NCBI RefSeq assembly: GCF_000621325.1
Contig: NZ_JHYQ01000001.1
Location: forward strand, 238,956-302,955
Reading direction: 5' to 3'
DNA length: 64,000 bases
Source: Thiothrix lacustris DSM 21227
GTDB lineage: Bacteria > Pseudomonadota > Gammaproteobacteria > Thiotrichales > Thiotrichaceae
The translations under genes and the position numbers were made by a program. Positions 26,830 to 38,100 of the stretch are shown piece after piece. The notes beneath the pieces were generated by a model. The model worked only from the letters and a program-made list of their open reading frames with translations, searched no databases and was not told the origin of the DNA. Numbering within the stretch: position 1 is the first letter of the stretch; the number at the start of each line of letters is the position of its first letter.

Positions 26830-27402
26830 TTAGTGAATCGCCGCGATGGCGTTATCATGGTCTTCGCCCAGTGCCAATTGCGGCAGGCTCACGCCTTCTG
26901 GCAATTTCAGGTCAGACAAATGCAGAATCTGGCCTTTTTCAACGTTGAGCATGTCAACTTCAATGAATTCAGGCAGGTTCTTAGGCAAGCAAGAGACTTC
27001 AACTTCAGACATGGAGTGGCTAACTGAACCACCTTGTTCTTTCACACCTTTGGATGCTTCTTCATTGAGGAAGTGCAGCACCACGTGAACGCGAATTTCT
27101 TGGTCATCACTGATGCGCAGCAGGTCAGCGTGCATGATGATAGGCTTGGCTGGGTGACGTTGCAGGTCACGCAGGATCACTTGCTCTTTACGATCACCGA
27201 AGTCAACCGTGATGATTTGGGAATAGAAGCCCTCTTCCTGCAAGTTGCGGATCATTTCATTATGACGCAGCATGATGGATTGCGCTTCACCACCCGCACC
27301 GTAAATAACGGCAGGAACCATACCAGTATGACGCAGGCGGCGGCTCGCACCCTTACCCTGCAATTCACGTGTTTGCGCTTGCAAAACGTATTTCTTAGAC
27401 AT
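26830..27402 (-). CDS. rplY: Ribosomal protein bL25, long CTC form
   Basis: This 190-residue member of the bL25/TL5/CTC family binds 5S rRNA. It has the N-terminal 5S-binding domain (GKGASRRLRHTGMVPAVIYG) and the extra C-terminal beta domain found in the CTC long form, ending in EDHDNAIAAIH. It is longer than the 94-residue E. coli protein but usual for many gammaproteobacteria. A terminator-like hairpin lies between prs and its start. Confidence 0.96.
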   Translation of the reverse strand: MSKKYVLQAQTRELQGKGASRRLRHTGMVPAVIYGAGGEAQSIMLRHNEMIRNLQEEGFYSQIITVDFGDRKEQVILRDLQRHPAKPIIMHADLLRISDDQEIRVHVVLHFLNEEASKGVKEQGGSVSHSMSEVEVSCLPKNLPEFIEVDMLNVEKGQILHLSDLKLPEGVSLPQLALGEDHDNAIAAIH

Positions 27403-27450
27403 GTGTTAACTCCAAACAAATGGCTACTGAACGCGACCGGACAGCAACCG

Positions 27451-27482
27451 AAAAAACCCCTCGCTGTATTAAAAGCACGGGG
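27451..27482 (-). terminator. Intrinsic terminator or attenuator after prs
   Basis: On the minus strand an imperfect hairpin (CCCC...GGGG arms with an inner GC pairing) is followed by six T residues, just after the prs stop and 49 bases before rplY. It may end most prs transcripts while letting some continue into rplY-pth-ychF. Confidence 0.6.
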
Positions 27483-27490
27483 ACTAAAAT

Positions 27491-28447
27491 TTAGATGCCT
27501 TCAAACAGCGAACTGACTGACTCATCCTGATTGATGCGTAAAATGGTTTTCGCCAGCACACCGGCCACCGAAAGCTGGCGAATCTTAGCACAGTTTTTGG
27601 CAGCGTCGCTTAACGGAATAGTGTCAGTAACGACAACTTCATCCAGCTGGGAATTTTCGATGTTACGAACAGCCTTACCAGAAAATACTGCGTGGGTAGC
27701 ATACGCCCGCACGCTTAATGCACCGTGCTGCTTGAGAGCTACAGCCGCATTGCACAAAGTACCACCGGTGTCGATTAAATCGTCGATGAGGATGCAGTTG
27801 CGCCCTTCTACGTTACCGATAATATTCATGATTTCGGATTTGTTAGGCTCAGGGCGACGTTTATCGATAATCGCCAACTCTACATCACCTAAACCTTTCG
27901 CTAAAGCACGTGCACGAACTACACCGCCTACATCCGGTGATACCACCATGATGTTATCCAGTTCACAGGACAAGACATCTTTAATCAACACACCAGAGGC
28001 ATAAACATTATCGACGGGCAGGTCGAAAAAGCCCTGTACCTGATCCGAGTGCAAATCAATGGTCAGTAAACGGTCAACGTGTCCAGTAGCAATCATATCA
28101 GCTACTAACTTGGCAGAGATCGGTACACGCCGTGAACGCACCCGTCGATCCTGCCGCGCGTAACCATAATATGGTATCACAGCAGTAATCCGCCCGGCGG
28201 AAGCACGATACAACGCATCAGCGATGATCAACAGTTCCATCAGGTTATCGTTGGTAGGCGCACAGGTAGATTGTACGATGAAGACATCACGACCACGCAC
28301 ATTTTCCAGAATCTCGACATGGACTTCGCCATCGCTGAAACGTTCAGCTTTGATTTTGCCGGGAGGAATTCCGAGGTGATCGACGATTTTTTCGGTGAGT
28401 TCAGGATTCGCATTACCTGTGAACACCATCATTCTATCGTCAGACAT
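27491..28447 (-). CDS. prs: Ribose-phosphate pyrophosphokinase
   Basis: Prs (318 residues) makes PRPP from ribose 5-phosphate and ATP, feeding nucleotide, histidine and tryptophan synthesis. The PRPP motif [11 protein letters not shown], the divalent-metal segment [11 protein letters not shown] and the flexible loop [11 protein letters not shown] are present. The frame is open further upstream through the tRNA gene, but ATG 28447 gives the family start [18 protein letters not shown]. It lies between tRNA-Gln and rplY. Confidence 0.97.
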   Translation of the reverse strand: MSDDRMMVFTGNANPELTEKIVDHLGIPPGKIKAERFSDGEVHVEILENVRGRDVFIVQSTCAPTNDNLMELLIIADALYRASAGRITAVIPYYGYARQDRRVRSRRVPISAKLVADMIATGHVDRLLTIDLHSDQVQGFFDLPVDNVYASGVLIKDVLSCELDNIMVVSPDVGGVVRARALAKGLGDVELAIIDKRRPEPNKSEIMNIIGNVEGRNCILIDDLIDTGGTLCNAAVALKQHGALSVRAYATHAVFSGKAVRNIENSQLDEVVVTDTIPLSDAAKNCAKIRQLSVAGVLAKTILRINQDESVSSLFEGI

Positions 28448-28479
28448 GACATATCCGCATTGAGTGGGGGGGGGTAAAA

Positions 28480-28554
28480 TGGCAGGGCCGCCAGGATTCG
28501 AACCTGGGAATGCTGGAATCAAAATCCAGTGCCTTACCGCTTGGCGACGGCCCT
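28480..28554 (-). tRNA. tRNA-Gln (anticodon TTG)
   Basis: The minus strand folds as a 75-base tRNA: acceptor arms AGGGCCG and CGGCCCT with discriminator G and encoded CCA, D arm GCCAAGCGGTAAGGC, anticodon stem CTGGA/TCCAG around TTTTGAT (anticodon TTG), and T arm with GGTTCGAATCC. The position between ispE and prs is the classic place for a Gln tRNA in gammaproteobacteria. Confidence 0.96.
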
Positions 28555-28561
28555 TCTGAAA

Positions 28562-29422
28562 CTAATTGTAAAGCGTTGGCATTATTGCCAGCTTCTGATG
28601 TAGAGGTGATATATTAGCACCTTCTGCAACAAATCCGAACCACTTATTAGGCAAGCTTTTCAGGATTTTTTCACCTTCTTGCTTACTACTAACAGGTGCG
28701 AATAGGCAACTGCCTGAACCTGTCAACTTTGCAGTTGAGTACCTTGATAGCCAATTTATTGCTTCAGCTACTTCAGGATAACGCTTTTCCACTACTGGCT
28801 GGAAGGCGTTTAAACCTGCCCCGCCGTGGAAGGTCGCTAATGTAATCGCAGGGCTGTCTCGTGTCAAGTGTGGTGAAGAAAAAAGTTCAGCTGTTGGCAC
28901 ATGTACCTTTGGATGAATCACCACATACCAGCTATTAGGTAGCACAACTGGCGTCAATTGCTCACCGACACCCTCTGCCCATGCCGCATGTCCACGCACA
29001 AACACAGGGACATCTGCCCCTAAACGTAAACCCAACGCAGCCAGCGCATTCTCATCCAAATGACATTGCCACAGACGATTCAACCCTTGCAATACGCTTG
29101 CCGCATCCGAACTACCACCGCCAAGCCCGCCGCCCATAGGAATACGCTTCAGCACCTGAATATCCGCCCCCAAAGGGCATCCAGTCACCTCTTGCAATAA
29201 CCGCGCGGCACGCACCGTCAAATCCTCAGCCTCCGGCACATTGTCAGCACCTGCTGGCCGCCGAATAGCGCCATCACTACGCACGGTCAAGATGATCTCG
29301 TCAGCAAAATCCAGAAAGACAAATAGGGTTTGCAGTAAATGATAGCCATCAGCCCGCCTGCCTGTAATATGGAGAAACAGGTTAAGTTTGGCAGGCGCAG
29401 GAAGTGTCAGTGTTTGCATCAT
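28562..29422 (-). CDS. ispE: 4-diphosphocytidyl-2-C-methyl-D-erythritol kinase
   Basis: IspE (286 residues) is the GHMP-family kinase of the non-mevalonate isoprenoid pathway. It has the N-terminal PAPAKLNLFLHI motif with catalytic Lys, the ATP-binding PMGGGLGGGSSDAA loop and the C-terminal LTGSGSCLFA motif. I chose ATG 29422, which overlaps the lolB stop (TGATG), over the longer frame start at 29440. tRNA-Gln begins eight bases after its stop. Confidence 0.96.
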   Translation of the reverse strand: MMQTLTLPAPAKLNLFLHITGRRADGYHLLQTLFVFLDFADEIILTVRSDGAIRRPAGADNVPEAEDLTVRAARLLQEVTGCPLGADIQVLKRIPMGGGLGGGSSDAASVLQGLNRLWQCHLDENALAALGLRLGADVPVFVRGHAAWAEGVGEQLTPVVLPNSWYVVIHPKVHVPTAELFSSPHLTRDSPAITLATFHGGAGLNAFQPVVEKRYPEVAEAINWLSRYSTAKLTGSGSCLFAPVSSKQEGEKILKSLPNKWFGFVAEGANISPLHQKLAIMPTLYN

Positions 29423-30060
29423 CAATAACGGGTCTGCCAATCCTTCGCAATCACCTTGACCTTGGTATTGTCAGGCGCACGACTGAGGTTAATTTTATCG
29501 GGCAACGCTTTCCAATCATTACCTTGCCAGCCGGTATACTCAATGACCCAGCCAGCTTGCTGCAACATTTCCGGCCGCCCCAGTGCATCCAGCTTTACCT
29601 GCTGCACAGGAGAATCAGGGGATGGCACGCCACGCACCCAATATTTCATCCCCTCCAGCGGCAACGACACCCCAAGCTGCCCTTGCAACAAACGTTCAGC
29701 ATTTGCATCTCTGTAAGTCTTGCCATTCGCTTGCAACGTTACATCAGAACGATTGCCCTTGAGATACGCCATAATCGAACCGGTCAGTGGATTCTTGATA
29801 TTCATCTCATACTGGTCGTTACCGTTTTGAAGCCAAGAAAGGTTGAAGGAAGCACTTTGGTCACGAAACTGCATCCCCACCTTGCCTTGTAAACGCCAAG
29901 AACTCATTTTGGCGAAATCCACCTGACGTTGCTGCCAAGCTGCTTCTGCACTCACCGGCTTTGTTGCCGCACTGGCCTCAGGTATCGGGGCTTTGGTTTG
30001 GCTAGCACAACCACCCAACGTCAGTAAGCAGCAAGTGGCAATCAGCATCCGTTTTTTCAT
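29422..30060 (-). CDS. lolB: Outer-membrane lipoprotein insertion protein LolB
   Basis: LolB (212 residues) receives lipoproteins from LolA and inserts them in the outer membrane. A lipoprotein signal ends in the lipobox LTLGGC, and the mature domain has the family pattern WRLQGKVGMQFRDQSASFNL. ATG 30060 is preferred because it gives a standard signal peptide (MKKRMLIATCCLL); the longer frame adds twelve poor residues. Its stop overlaps the ispE start. Confidence 0.93.
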   Translation of the reverse strand: MKKRMLIATCCLLTLGGCASQTKAPIPEASAATKPVSAEAAWQQRQVDFAKMSSWRLQGKVGMQFRDQSASFNLSWLQNGNDQYEMNIKNPLTGSIMAYLKGNRSDVTLQANGKTYRDANAERLLQGQLGVSLPLEGMKYWVRGVPSPDSPVQQVKLDALGRPEMLQQAGWVIEYTGWQGNDWKALPDKINLSRAPDNTKVKVIAKDWQTRY

Positions 30061-30088
30061 GGGATTCGTCCTGAAAAATAAATAAGAG

Positions 30089-31807
30089 TTAGGCATCGAC
30101 CAGTTTAGCTTTCAGCGGTAGCAGTAACTTGTCATCAGGGAACTTACCGAGCATCGCATCCAAAATGGCCTTGGCCTCGGTTTTATTGCCACGCGCGATC
30201 AACACTTCCACCAAATGGCTAGCTACTTCAGGGTCTGGTAAGAGATTATAGGCCTTACGCAGCCAGCTTTCCGCCTCTTCCAACTTGCTGGTACGAAACA
30301 GTACCCAACCCATACTATCCATGATCGCCGGATCATCTGGGCGGACTTTCAGCGCTTTACCCACCAGTTCAGCCGCCTCCGGGTAACGCTGGGTGTTCAC
30401 TGCCAACATATAGCCCAAAGCATTCAACACCGTAGCATTGTCTGGTTGTGCTTTCAGCACCACCTTTAAATCCGCTTCAGCCGCCACAAAATCGCCCATT
30501 TTTTCGGCACTCAAGGCTCTTGAATAGAGAACATCCGTATCATCTGCACGAATAGCCAATGCCTGACTGAAACTCGCTATCGCTTGCGGGTATTGCGCCA
30601 CATCATGCAATAACTGACCATCTACCTGCCACAGCAGTACCTTACGTTCATCGCTAGTACTGGCCTTAAGCTGTTCTGCGAGCCACGCCCGTGCTACTGC
30701 CAAACTCTCACTATCTTTCAATAAAGCGGCAATCCGTACCGTAGACTCACGCACATAACGCCCCACACTGGCAAGCTTGTAAGCATCAATAGCTTGTTTC
30801 GGCTGCTTCAAGCCCTCAAAAATTTGCCCCATGAAATAGTTAGCTTCCTCGGCACGCTCAGGCACTACCCGTAATTTCTGAATGAGCGGCTGGGCAGCCT
30901 TGAAGTCTTTTTGCTCCAGATGCAGAAGTCCCAAGGTATATAAAATATCGACATCATCGGCATGGCTAGCATGGAGTTGCTGGTAAATAGGGATAGCTTC
31001 GACGCGACGATCCGCCAAAATCAGCAGTCGCGCATAATCCAGCGTTAACTCAGTATCTTTACTCGTTTTACTGGTTGTCTCCAGTTCCGCAATCGCCTCA
31101 GGTAGTTTATCCAACCCCAGCAAGGCTTTTGCTGCCCAACGTGACGCTTGCACCTGTTGTGTCCCATCACCTTTTTGTTTGACCACCTTGCAAATGCTCA
31201 AAGCATCATCAAACTGATCCGCATTCAATGCCAAAGAAGCCAAAGCCAACTGCGCTTTTATCGAATCATCTGAGCTACTGACATATTGCTTGAAGGTTTC
31301 GTAAGATTTTTTGGTTTCAGGTTCCAGCGACAGTAACGAGACGATGAACTCAAAACCGTGCCCCGCTTCCTTATCGATAGTATCGCGAATTTTGACCAAA
31401 TCTTTGACTGCGGCGGCGTACTTTTCGGCACGCACATTGGCTAGCGCCTGATATTGCACAGCTTCAGCAGAATTTGGTGACAGCTTAATCCAGCGTTCCA
31501 GCGCACGACCAGCCAATGCGTTATCCTTACTGCTCATCGCCAATTCCACCGCCCGTTGGGCAACGGCTGGGTCATTGGTTTGCTGCGCGGCCGCAACATA
31601 ATGTAAGGCTGCTTGCTCAGGGTTACCCTGCTTGATAAACATCTCACCCGCGAGGATATTGTAGACTTGATAGCTGAGCGGACTACTGAAAGTAGCGACA
31701 TTATCCGCCTGCTCATCAGCAAAGGTAGCGTTCCCCATAGCACACCCACCGATCAACAGAGCCAGGGTGATGCTCAAAAAATGGCGCGGCAAACGAGTGC
31801 TGTGCAT
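30089..31807 (-). CDS. TPR-repeat lipoprotein
   Basis: The 572-residue protein has a lipoprotein signal (lipobox LIGGC at residue 18-22) and about ten tetratricopeptide repeats through its length, clearest near the end (NATVLNALGYMLAVN, DPAIMDSMGWVLFRT). TPR lipoproteins in this position upstream of lolB-ispE are common in gammaproteobacteria. They are thought to be envelope scaffolds, but no specific partner is known to me. It is divergent from hemA across 156 bases. Confidence 0.9.
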   Translation of the reverse strand: MHSTRLPRHFLSITLALLIGGCAMGNATFADEQADNVATFSSPLSYQVYNILAGEMFIKQGNPEQAALHYVAAAQQTNDPAVAQRAVELAMSSKDNALAGRALERWIKLSPNSAEAVQYQALANVRAEKYAAAVKDLVKIRDTIDKEAGHGFEFIVSLLSLEPETKKSYETFKQYVSSSDDSIKAQLALASLALNADQFDDALSICKVVKQKGDGTQQVQASRWAAKALLGLDKLPEAIAELETTSKTSKDTELTLDYARLLILADRRVEAIPIYQQLHASHADDVDILYTLGLLHLEQKDFKAAQPLIQKLRVVPERAEEANYFMGQIFEGLKQPKQAIDAYKLASVGRYVRESTVRIAALLKDSESLAVARAWLAEQLKASTSDERKVLLWQVDGQLLHDVAQYPQAIASFSQALAIRADDTDVLYSRALSAEKMGDFVAAEADLKVVLKAQPDNATVLNALGYMLAVNTQRYPEAAELVGKALKVRPDDPAIMDSMGWVLFRTSKLEEAESWLRKAYNLLPDPEVASHLVEVLIARGNKTEAKAILDAMLGKFPDDKLLLPLKAKLVDA

Positions 31808-31963
31808 GTGTATCTCTGTTATGTTGCAGAAGGTTTTAAGGATATATTCAGCGAATTACCTTGTAATCGCCCATAACGTATCAGAAAATTCGCGGTTCTG
31901 AAAGTTAACTACCTTATCCCGAAACGGGCAAAGGCTGAAATGTATCTGTTGGTATACTACTGA

Positions 31964-33229
31964 ATGTCCATCCTGATCGTTGGAGTCAATCATAAAACCG
32001 CCCCAGTATCGATCCGGGAAAAGGTTTCCTTCTCACCTGACAGCTTGCCGCAGGCGTTGCACGCTGCGCATCAGGTCGCTTCCGAGTGCCTGATCCTCTC
32101 GACCTGCAACCGCACCGAGCTGTATGCCGCCTGCCAACCACAACAATCAGTGGAAACGCTGGTGGAATGGCTGGCAGACTGGCATAAAATTCCGGTCGCG
32201 CAACTGCAACCGTACTTGCAAATCCACCAGCAAGACGCAGCGGTACGCCATGCGCTGCGCGTTGCCTGCGGGCTGGATTCGCTGGTGCTGGGTGAGCCAC
32301 AAATTCTTGGGCAATTGAAAACAGCCTTGCAAGCGGCTAGCCATAACAGCACCACGGGCAGCCAGCTTAATCGCCTGATGCAACACGCTTTTTCCACCGC
32401 GAAGAAAGTGCGCACCCAGACCAGCATCGGCGCAAACCCGGTCTCGGTTGCCTTCGCTGCCGTCAGTCTGGCAAAACAAATTTTCAGCAAACTGGAAAAA
32501 CAGACTGCCCTGTTGATCGGCGCAGGCGAAACCATTGAACTGGTTGGCAAACACCTTGCTGCCAACCATATCGGCAACATTCTGGTCGCCAACCGCAGCG
32601 TCGACAAGGCGCAAAAACTGGCAGCCGAATACGGCGGCAAAGGCATCGGCTTACCAGAGCTTGCCGAGCATTTGCCACTGGCGGACATCGTTATTTCCTC
32701 GACCGCAGCCCCCGTGCCGATCCTCGGCAAAGGGGCAGTGGAACGCGCCTTGAAGATCCGCAAACACCGCCCGATGTTTATGGTCGACATTGCCGTACCC
32801 CGCGATATTGAGCAGGAAGTGGCAGAACTCGACGACGTATACCTGTATACCGTCGATGACCTGCAATCGGTGATCGAAGAAAATCTGCAATCGCGCCGCG
32901 CTGCTGCCGCACAAGCCGAAGGCATGGTGGTAGAAGAAGTCGACAAGTTTATGGCATGGCTACAGGCACAAGACCACATGGCAACCATCCGTGATTACCG
33001 CGCCCGCACCGACAGCATCCGTCAGGAAGTCTTCGACAAGGCCACCACGCTGTTACACAACGGCAAAAGCCCCGAAGAGGCCCTGCAATTTCTGGCACAC
33101 ACTCTCGCCAACAAACTGTCGCACGACGCCACCCAAGCCATGCACCAAGCAGCCCGCAGCGGCGACCACGAACTGCTGCAACATGCCCGCACCCTGTTCA
33201 ACCTTTCCACCCCTGACGATAACGGCTAA
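31964..33229 (+). CDS. hemA: Glutamyl-tRNA reductase
   Basis: HemA (421 residues) reduces glutamyl-tRNA to glutamate-1-semialdehyde, the first committed step of haem synthesis. The catalytic cysteine lies in LILSTCNRTELYA, the substrate pocket in SLVLGEPQILGQLK, and the NADPH Rossmann motif is LLIGAGETIELVGKHL. A C-terminal dimerisation domain is complete. prfA follows after six bases, as is standard in gammaproteobacteria. Confidence 0.97.
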   Translation: MSILIVGVNHKTAPVSIREKVSFSPDSLPQALHAAHQVASECLILSTCNRTELYAACQPQQSVETLVEWLADWHKIPVAQLQPYLQIHQQDAAVRHALRVACGLDSLVLGEPQILGQLKTALQAASHNSTTGSQLNRLMQHAFSTAKKVRTQTSIGANPVSVAFAAVSLAKQIFSKLEKQTALLIGAGETIELVGKHLAANHIGNILVANRSVDKAQKLAAEYGGKGIGLPELAEHLPLADIVISSTAAPVPILGKGAVERALKIRKHRPMFMVDIAVPRDIEQEVAELDDVYLYTVDDLQSVIEENLQSRRAAAAQAEGMVVEEVDKFMAWLQAQDHMATIRDYRARTDSIRQEVFDKATTLLHNGKSPEEALQFLAHTLANKLSHDATQAMHQAARSGDHELLQHARTLFNLSTPDDNG

Positions 33230-33235
33230 AAATCT

Positions 33236-34315
33236 GTGAAAGCATCCATCCTGCAAAAACTTGAAACCCTGAGCGAACGTTACGCTGAAATTGCCGCCCT
33301 GCTCGGCGAACCAGACGTGATCGGCGACCAGAGCCAATTCCGCAAACTCTCGATTGAATACAGTCAATTGGAGCCCGTCGCGCAAAACTTTCACGCCTAC
33401 CAACAAACGTCTGATGATATTGAAGCCGCCCGAGACATGCTTTCCGACCCGGAAATGCGCGACATGGCGCAGGAAGAAATCGAAACCGCCAAAGCCCGGC
33501 GCGATGCACTCGAAATCGACCTGCAAAAGCTGCTCTTGCCCAAAGACCCGCACGACGACAGCAACGTCTTCCTCGAAATCCGCGCCGGAACCGGGGGTGA
33601 TGAAGCCGCCATTTTTGCAGGCGACCTGTTCCGCATGTACGCGCGTTACGCCGAAACCCGCCGCTGGCAGATCGAAATCATCGGCCAAAGTGACGGCGAA
33701 CACGGCGGTTACAAGGAAATCATTTCGCGCGTGATTGGGCAAGGTGCGTATTCACGCCTGAAATTTGAATCAGGTGCTCACCGGGTGCAACGTGTCCCCG
33801 CCACTGAATCGCAGGGGCGTATCCACACCTCCGCCGCGACCGTCGCGGTCATGCCGGAACTGGATGAAGTCGAAGCCGTGGACATTAATCCGGCTGACTT
33901 GAAGGTGGACACTTACCGCGCTTCCGGTGCGGGTGGGCAGCACATCAACAAAACCGAATCCGCGATCCGCATTACCCACTTGCCGACCGGGATTGTGGTG
34001 GAATGCCAAGATGAGCGTTCGCAGCACAAAAACCGTGCACGGGCGATGGGTTTGCTACAGTCACGCATTTATGAGGGCGAACGCCAGAAACAAGCCAGCG
34101 AACAGGCGGAAACCCGTAAAAACCTGGTGGGGTCAGGCGACCGTTCCGAACGCATCCGCACCTACAATTTCCCGCAAGGGCGCGTTACGGATCACCGCAT
34201 CAACCTGACGCTGTACAAGCTGGATGAAATTTTGGCAGGAAGTGCAGATCAGGTGATTGAGCCGCTCATCAATGAATACCAAGCGGATCAGTTGGCGGCT
34301 TTGGCGGGTGAATAA
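33236..34315 (+). CDS. prfA: Peptide chain release factor 1
   Basis: RF1 (359 residues) ends translation at UAA and UAG. The GGQ motif lies in [14 protein letters not shown] and the codon-reading PAT motif in [14 protein letters not shown]. The start is GTG 33236, six bases after hemA. The stop overlaps the start of prmC, whose product methylates the GGQ glutamine. Confidence 0.97.
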   Translation: MKASILQKLETLSERYAEIAALLGEPDVIGDQSQFRKLSIEYSQLEPVAQNFHAYQQTSDDIEAARDMLSDPEMRDMAQEEIETAKARRDALEIDLQKLLLPKDPHDDSNVFLEIRAGTGGDEAAIFAGDLFRMYARYAETRRWQIEIIGQSDGEHGGYKEIISRVIGQGAYSRLKFESGAHRVQRVPATESQGRIHTSAATVAVMPELDEVEAVDINPADLKVDTYRASGAGGQHINKTESAIRITHLPTGIVVECQDERSQHKNRARAMGLLQSRIYEGERQKQASEQAETRKNLVGSGDRSERIRTYNFPQGRVTDHRINLTLYKLDEILAGSADQVIEPLINEYQADQLAALAGE

Positions 34316-35150
34316 TCAGGCATTACTGGCGGATGCCGTGCAGCAACTGCAAACCGCGTCAGAATCGGCGCGGGCAGATGCGGAAATCTTGCTGGCACAT
34401 TGCCTGCAAAAATCGCGCACGTATTTATTTGCGTACCCTGAAAAAGCAGTCGATAGCCTCACTGAGGCAAGTTTCAGAGAATTGCTGGCGGAACGTTTGC
34501 GGGGCGTACCGATTGCGCACCTCACCGGCCAGCGCGAATTCTGGACGTTCAACCTAAAAGTCACCCCCGACACGCTGATTCCACGCCCCGAAACCGAACT
34601 ACTGGTCGAAACAGCGTTAAAACTAGGAAGCAGCAGTAGCCATATCCTTGACCTTGGCACGGGCACGGGTGCAATTGCCCTCGCCATCGCCAGCGAACGC
34701 CCCGACGTGCAAGTAACCGCTTGCGATTTTTCCGCCGCTGCTCTTGCAGTTGCCCAAGAAAATGCCCAAGTAAACAGCATCCACAACGTACACTTCATTC
34801 TATCCGACTGGTTTAGCGCCCTACCCGCTCAACGTTTCGACATGATTGTTTCCAATCCACCCTACATTGAGGCCGATGACCCGCATCTGGCGCAAGGCGA
34901 TGTACGCTTTGAACCCCTGACTGCGCTGGCATCCGGGCAAGACGGGCTGAATGATATTCGCCACCTTATCCAAACAGCACCGCAATGGCTGGTAAACGGC
35001 GGCTGGTTACTGCTTGAACATGGCTATAACCAAGGTAAAGCCGTCACCGCACTATTGCAAACCACTGGCTTCCAACAGGTGCATTGCCTGCCGGATTTGG
35101 CAGGCAACGACCGGGTTAGTTTGGGGCAATGGCTAACCATTATTCAGTAG
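34308..35150 (+). CDS. prmC: Release factor glutamine methyltransferase
   Basis: PrmC (280 residues) N5-methylates the GGQ glutamine of release factors with SAM. The SAM motif is [14 protein letters not shown] and the catalytic NPPY motif is [11 protein letters not shown]. The frame opens further upstream inside prfA; GTG 34308, overlapping the prfA end by eight bases, gives the usual length and coupling. Its end overlaps by 11 bases the end of the convergent pilY1-like gene. Confidence 0.95.
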   Translation: MNNQALLADAVQQLQTASESARADAEILLAHCLQKSRTYLFAYPEKAVDSLTEASFRELLAERLRGVPIAHLTGQREFWTFNLKVTPDTLIPRPETELLVETALKLGSSSSHILDLGTGTGAIALAIASERPDVQVTACDFSAAALAVAQENAQVNSIHNVHFILSDWFSALPAQRFDMIVSNPPYIEADDPHLAQGDVRFEPLTALASGQDGLNDIRHLIQTAPQWLVNGGWLLLEHGYNQGKAVTALLQTTGFQQVHCLPDLAGNDRVSLGQWLTIIQ

Positions 35151-38100
35151 CATTGTGATCGAGCCAGAACATACGTGGCATGATGTCTGTCAGGTCGGTC
35201 TTGGCGGCAATATCCTTCACACCATTGCTGGTGACATCATTGGCACTATTGGCATCATCCATGACCGGCATTTCCATTTTACCCACGCGGATTTCAACGG
35301 TTTGCTGGCAATCCCCTTCCTCACAATCCCCGCCATCTGCTGCGGATGGCAGGCGGAAGATAACTTTAGCAGCATCTAAGATTTCATTGACACCCGCCAC
35401 GACAAAATCATCCTTACCACCTACATTATTATTACCGGCCGCTGTGCTGCTCGTGCGATCAAGGTCAGCAACGGCTGTGCCAGTAAATAAGTCAAGCACG
35501 TAAGCACGAGCGCTATTGGGTGGCACTACACATGGGTCATCCGACGGCTCATTACCCGATTCATCAACCGGAGCAAACGTAGTAAACACCACTTTATTCA
35601 GGAAGCTGACAGCCGAAGCAAGCACTTTTTCACCTTTATTATCAAAGTCATAGTACCAACCCATATGGTTATCACTATCATTCTCTCTGAGCAAGCTATC
35701 CTCTGCATCATCAAAGCTACCTGCTTCACCTAACGTACCCCGGGCATTAGTCAAATCTGCATTGGTAATGGTGGTGAAAGCCTTTTCCCCTGTTGTAGCG
35801 GGTTCGTTATATACATTGGGATCCATCAACACATAGAAACGGTCATTGGTATGAGTATTCAGTGGGTGAGTGCGGTAGCCACTACCCAATGCAATCGTCA
35901 TACGTGTTTTACCATTATGTTGAATCAGTGCCACATCCGGCTCATAGAAGAACTTGCGAGTGTCAGTGCCATAATCCCCATCTGTACCGAGCGCCGCAAT
36001 TTTGGTAAGAATTGCATCACTGTAGTTATACATATCTGGATCACCATCCCTCAGGTCATGATCCATATCCACCCGCCACACATTCCCACCAGTATCAGAA
36101 AAATACAGGCGATCAAGTACACCATTACGATCCATATCCATCACGCGAATGTCACCCGGAATACTGTCTTTGATCGGGTTCAGCAGTGAACTGTTATTGT
36201 AGAGGCTTTTCTGTAATGACCAGAGTAATTCACCCGTTAGTGCATCAACAATCATAACATCACTACCCAGTTGATCTGCTGTGCGCACAACCGCTGGCTG
36301 ATCTTGTGTCGCAGGCGTGTTTTCCACATCTTTCTCAGCATCGTAACCTGCACCAAACACCACCACATTACGCACTTGGCTCGATGTCGCACTACCGATC
36401 CGCATTTTAGCCAAACTAGGTTTTGACCACGTTTCGCCTAATTCATACCATGCCTGATCATCAGCACCGGTGGCATTTTCTTTTTTCCATAAAATCTTCG
36501 GGGCATTCGGCAAGGTCACATCCAATGCATAATAAGCATCGCCACCACGCCGCAGACCGAAAAACAGCACTCGCTTATCACCATCGGTACTATTGATTTC
36601 ACCATCATTGTTCGTATCGTAATCCCATAGTGTCAATGGGCCATCGATACCATAAACATGATCTTTGGATGGCAGGTTCTCCATGAATTTCTTGATATTA
36701 GGCAGCAGGTCTTTCGGCATGAACGCCCATTGTTCGACACCTGAATCGGTATCAATCGAGTGCAGAAAACCTTCGTTGGTGGCTGCAAAAATCCGCTGCT
36801 CACCGTCACCATAATCAACGACCAGTGGTTTGCTATTGAGCATGTCACCCATGTGCTGGCGCGGCGTCGTCACCGCAGGATCAGGATCGGCATCCCCCCG
36901 CACAAAGTCCAACAACTGCTCGCGTGCACTGTCTGTTAAATAATCTGTAGAAGAACAGGTAACAGCGACATTTGCAATCGTCACACAGCCCACTTTCGTA
37001 GAATAATCCCCCAGAACATTGTGTTTAGTACCCGCACAATCATAGTAGTACCCAACACAACTAGTCCCATCACCATCCGCATCAGGCAGAAAATGCTTCA
37101 CTACCTGACCCGTATCAGGAAGCCCCACCAGCAAACCATCAGTGACTTTTATGTTAGTTGCATCCAGCGCGTTAGTGCTAGCTGTCAGTGACAAATTACT
37201 ACTAACATCGGTATACAGTTTGCGAGCATCAGGGACAGGCAACTGGCTGGATGCTCCGCCAGCAGCAACATCTGTACCACTAACGCCCCCCCATAAATCA
37301 TCAGCGGAATCCAGAAATTCACCTTCGGCATTCACAATCGGCGTCCCTGAAATAATGGTACCGGTCAGTGGATCACGCACAATCGGCTCACCGACCAGCT
37401 TACCATCGGTAGTACGTGCAAATTTTTTCAGATTGCCTGACCAAACGGGTTTGTTATTCTGGTCAAACACGGGAATGTAAACCTCATCACTGTGTGCCAG
37501 CATACTGTTGGTATCTACCGTATACGTCGGTGAACTGAAAGAAGATGCCGCCTTGCTGATGGAACTCAGAATGGCCTTGAACGCACTAGACAGCTCTTCC
37601 TCGTTGCCAGCGGGGAAATACTCACCCTTGCCTTTACTCGCTAATAACTGCAAATACTCCTCACCCTTATCAGAAGGGTCTGCATTCAGCGCAAAGCCGA
37701 CCGTATAGGTTTTGACAACCTGATCACCATTACTTGAATCGCCATCCTGGTCGGTCGTCGCCAACCACTCCGACAACTCCGGCCCACACACACCGCTGTT
37801 ATAACCAATATTGCCACCAGCAATGTCTTTTATAGCGGAGCCATCTGCGCAGTTCGTCACGCCCATGTAGTCCTCCAGACGTGGACTTACCTTGATTTCA
37901 CTACTCTTATCAGCCGCATAACCTGTCCCACCCGGATACCGTTTGGATGATGGCGGGTAATACAGCGTGCCATCAACCTCTGGCGGAATCACACCGGAGT
38001 AATAAGGGTATTCTGGCTTGCCATCCGACATCAGCACCAAATAATTAGCCTGGCAGGAATGCTTAATCGGAGACCTGTAAGACAAATCCACACTGGTGTT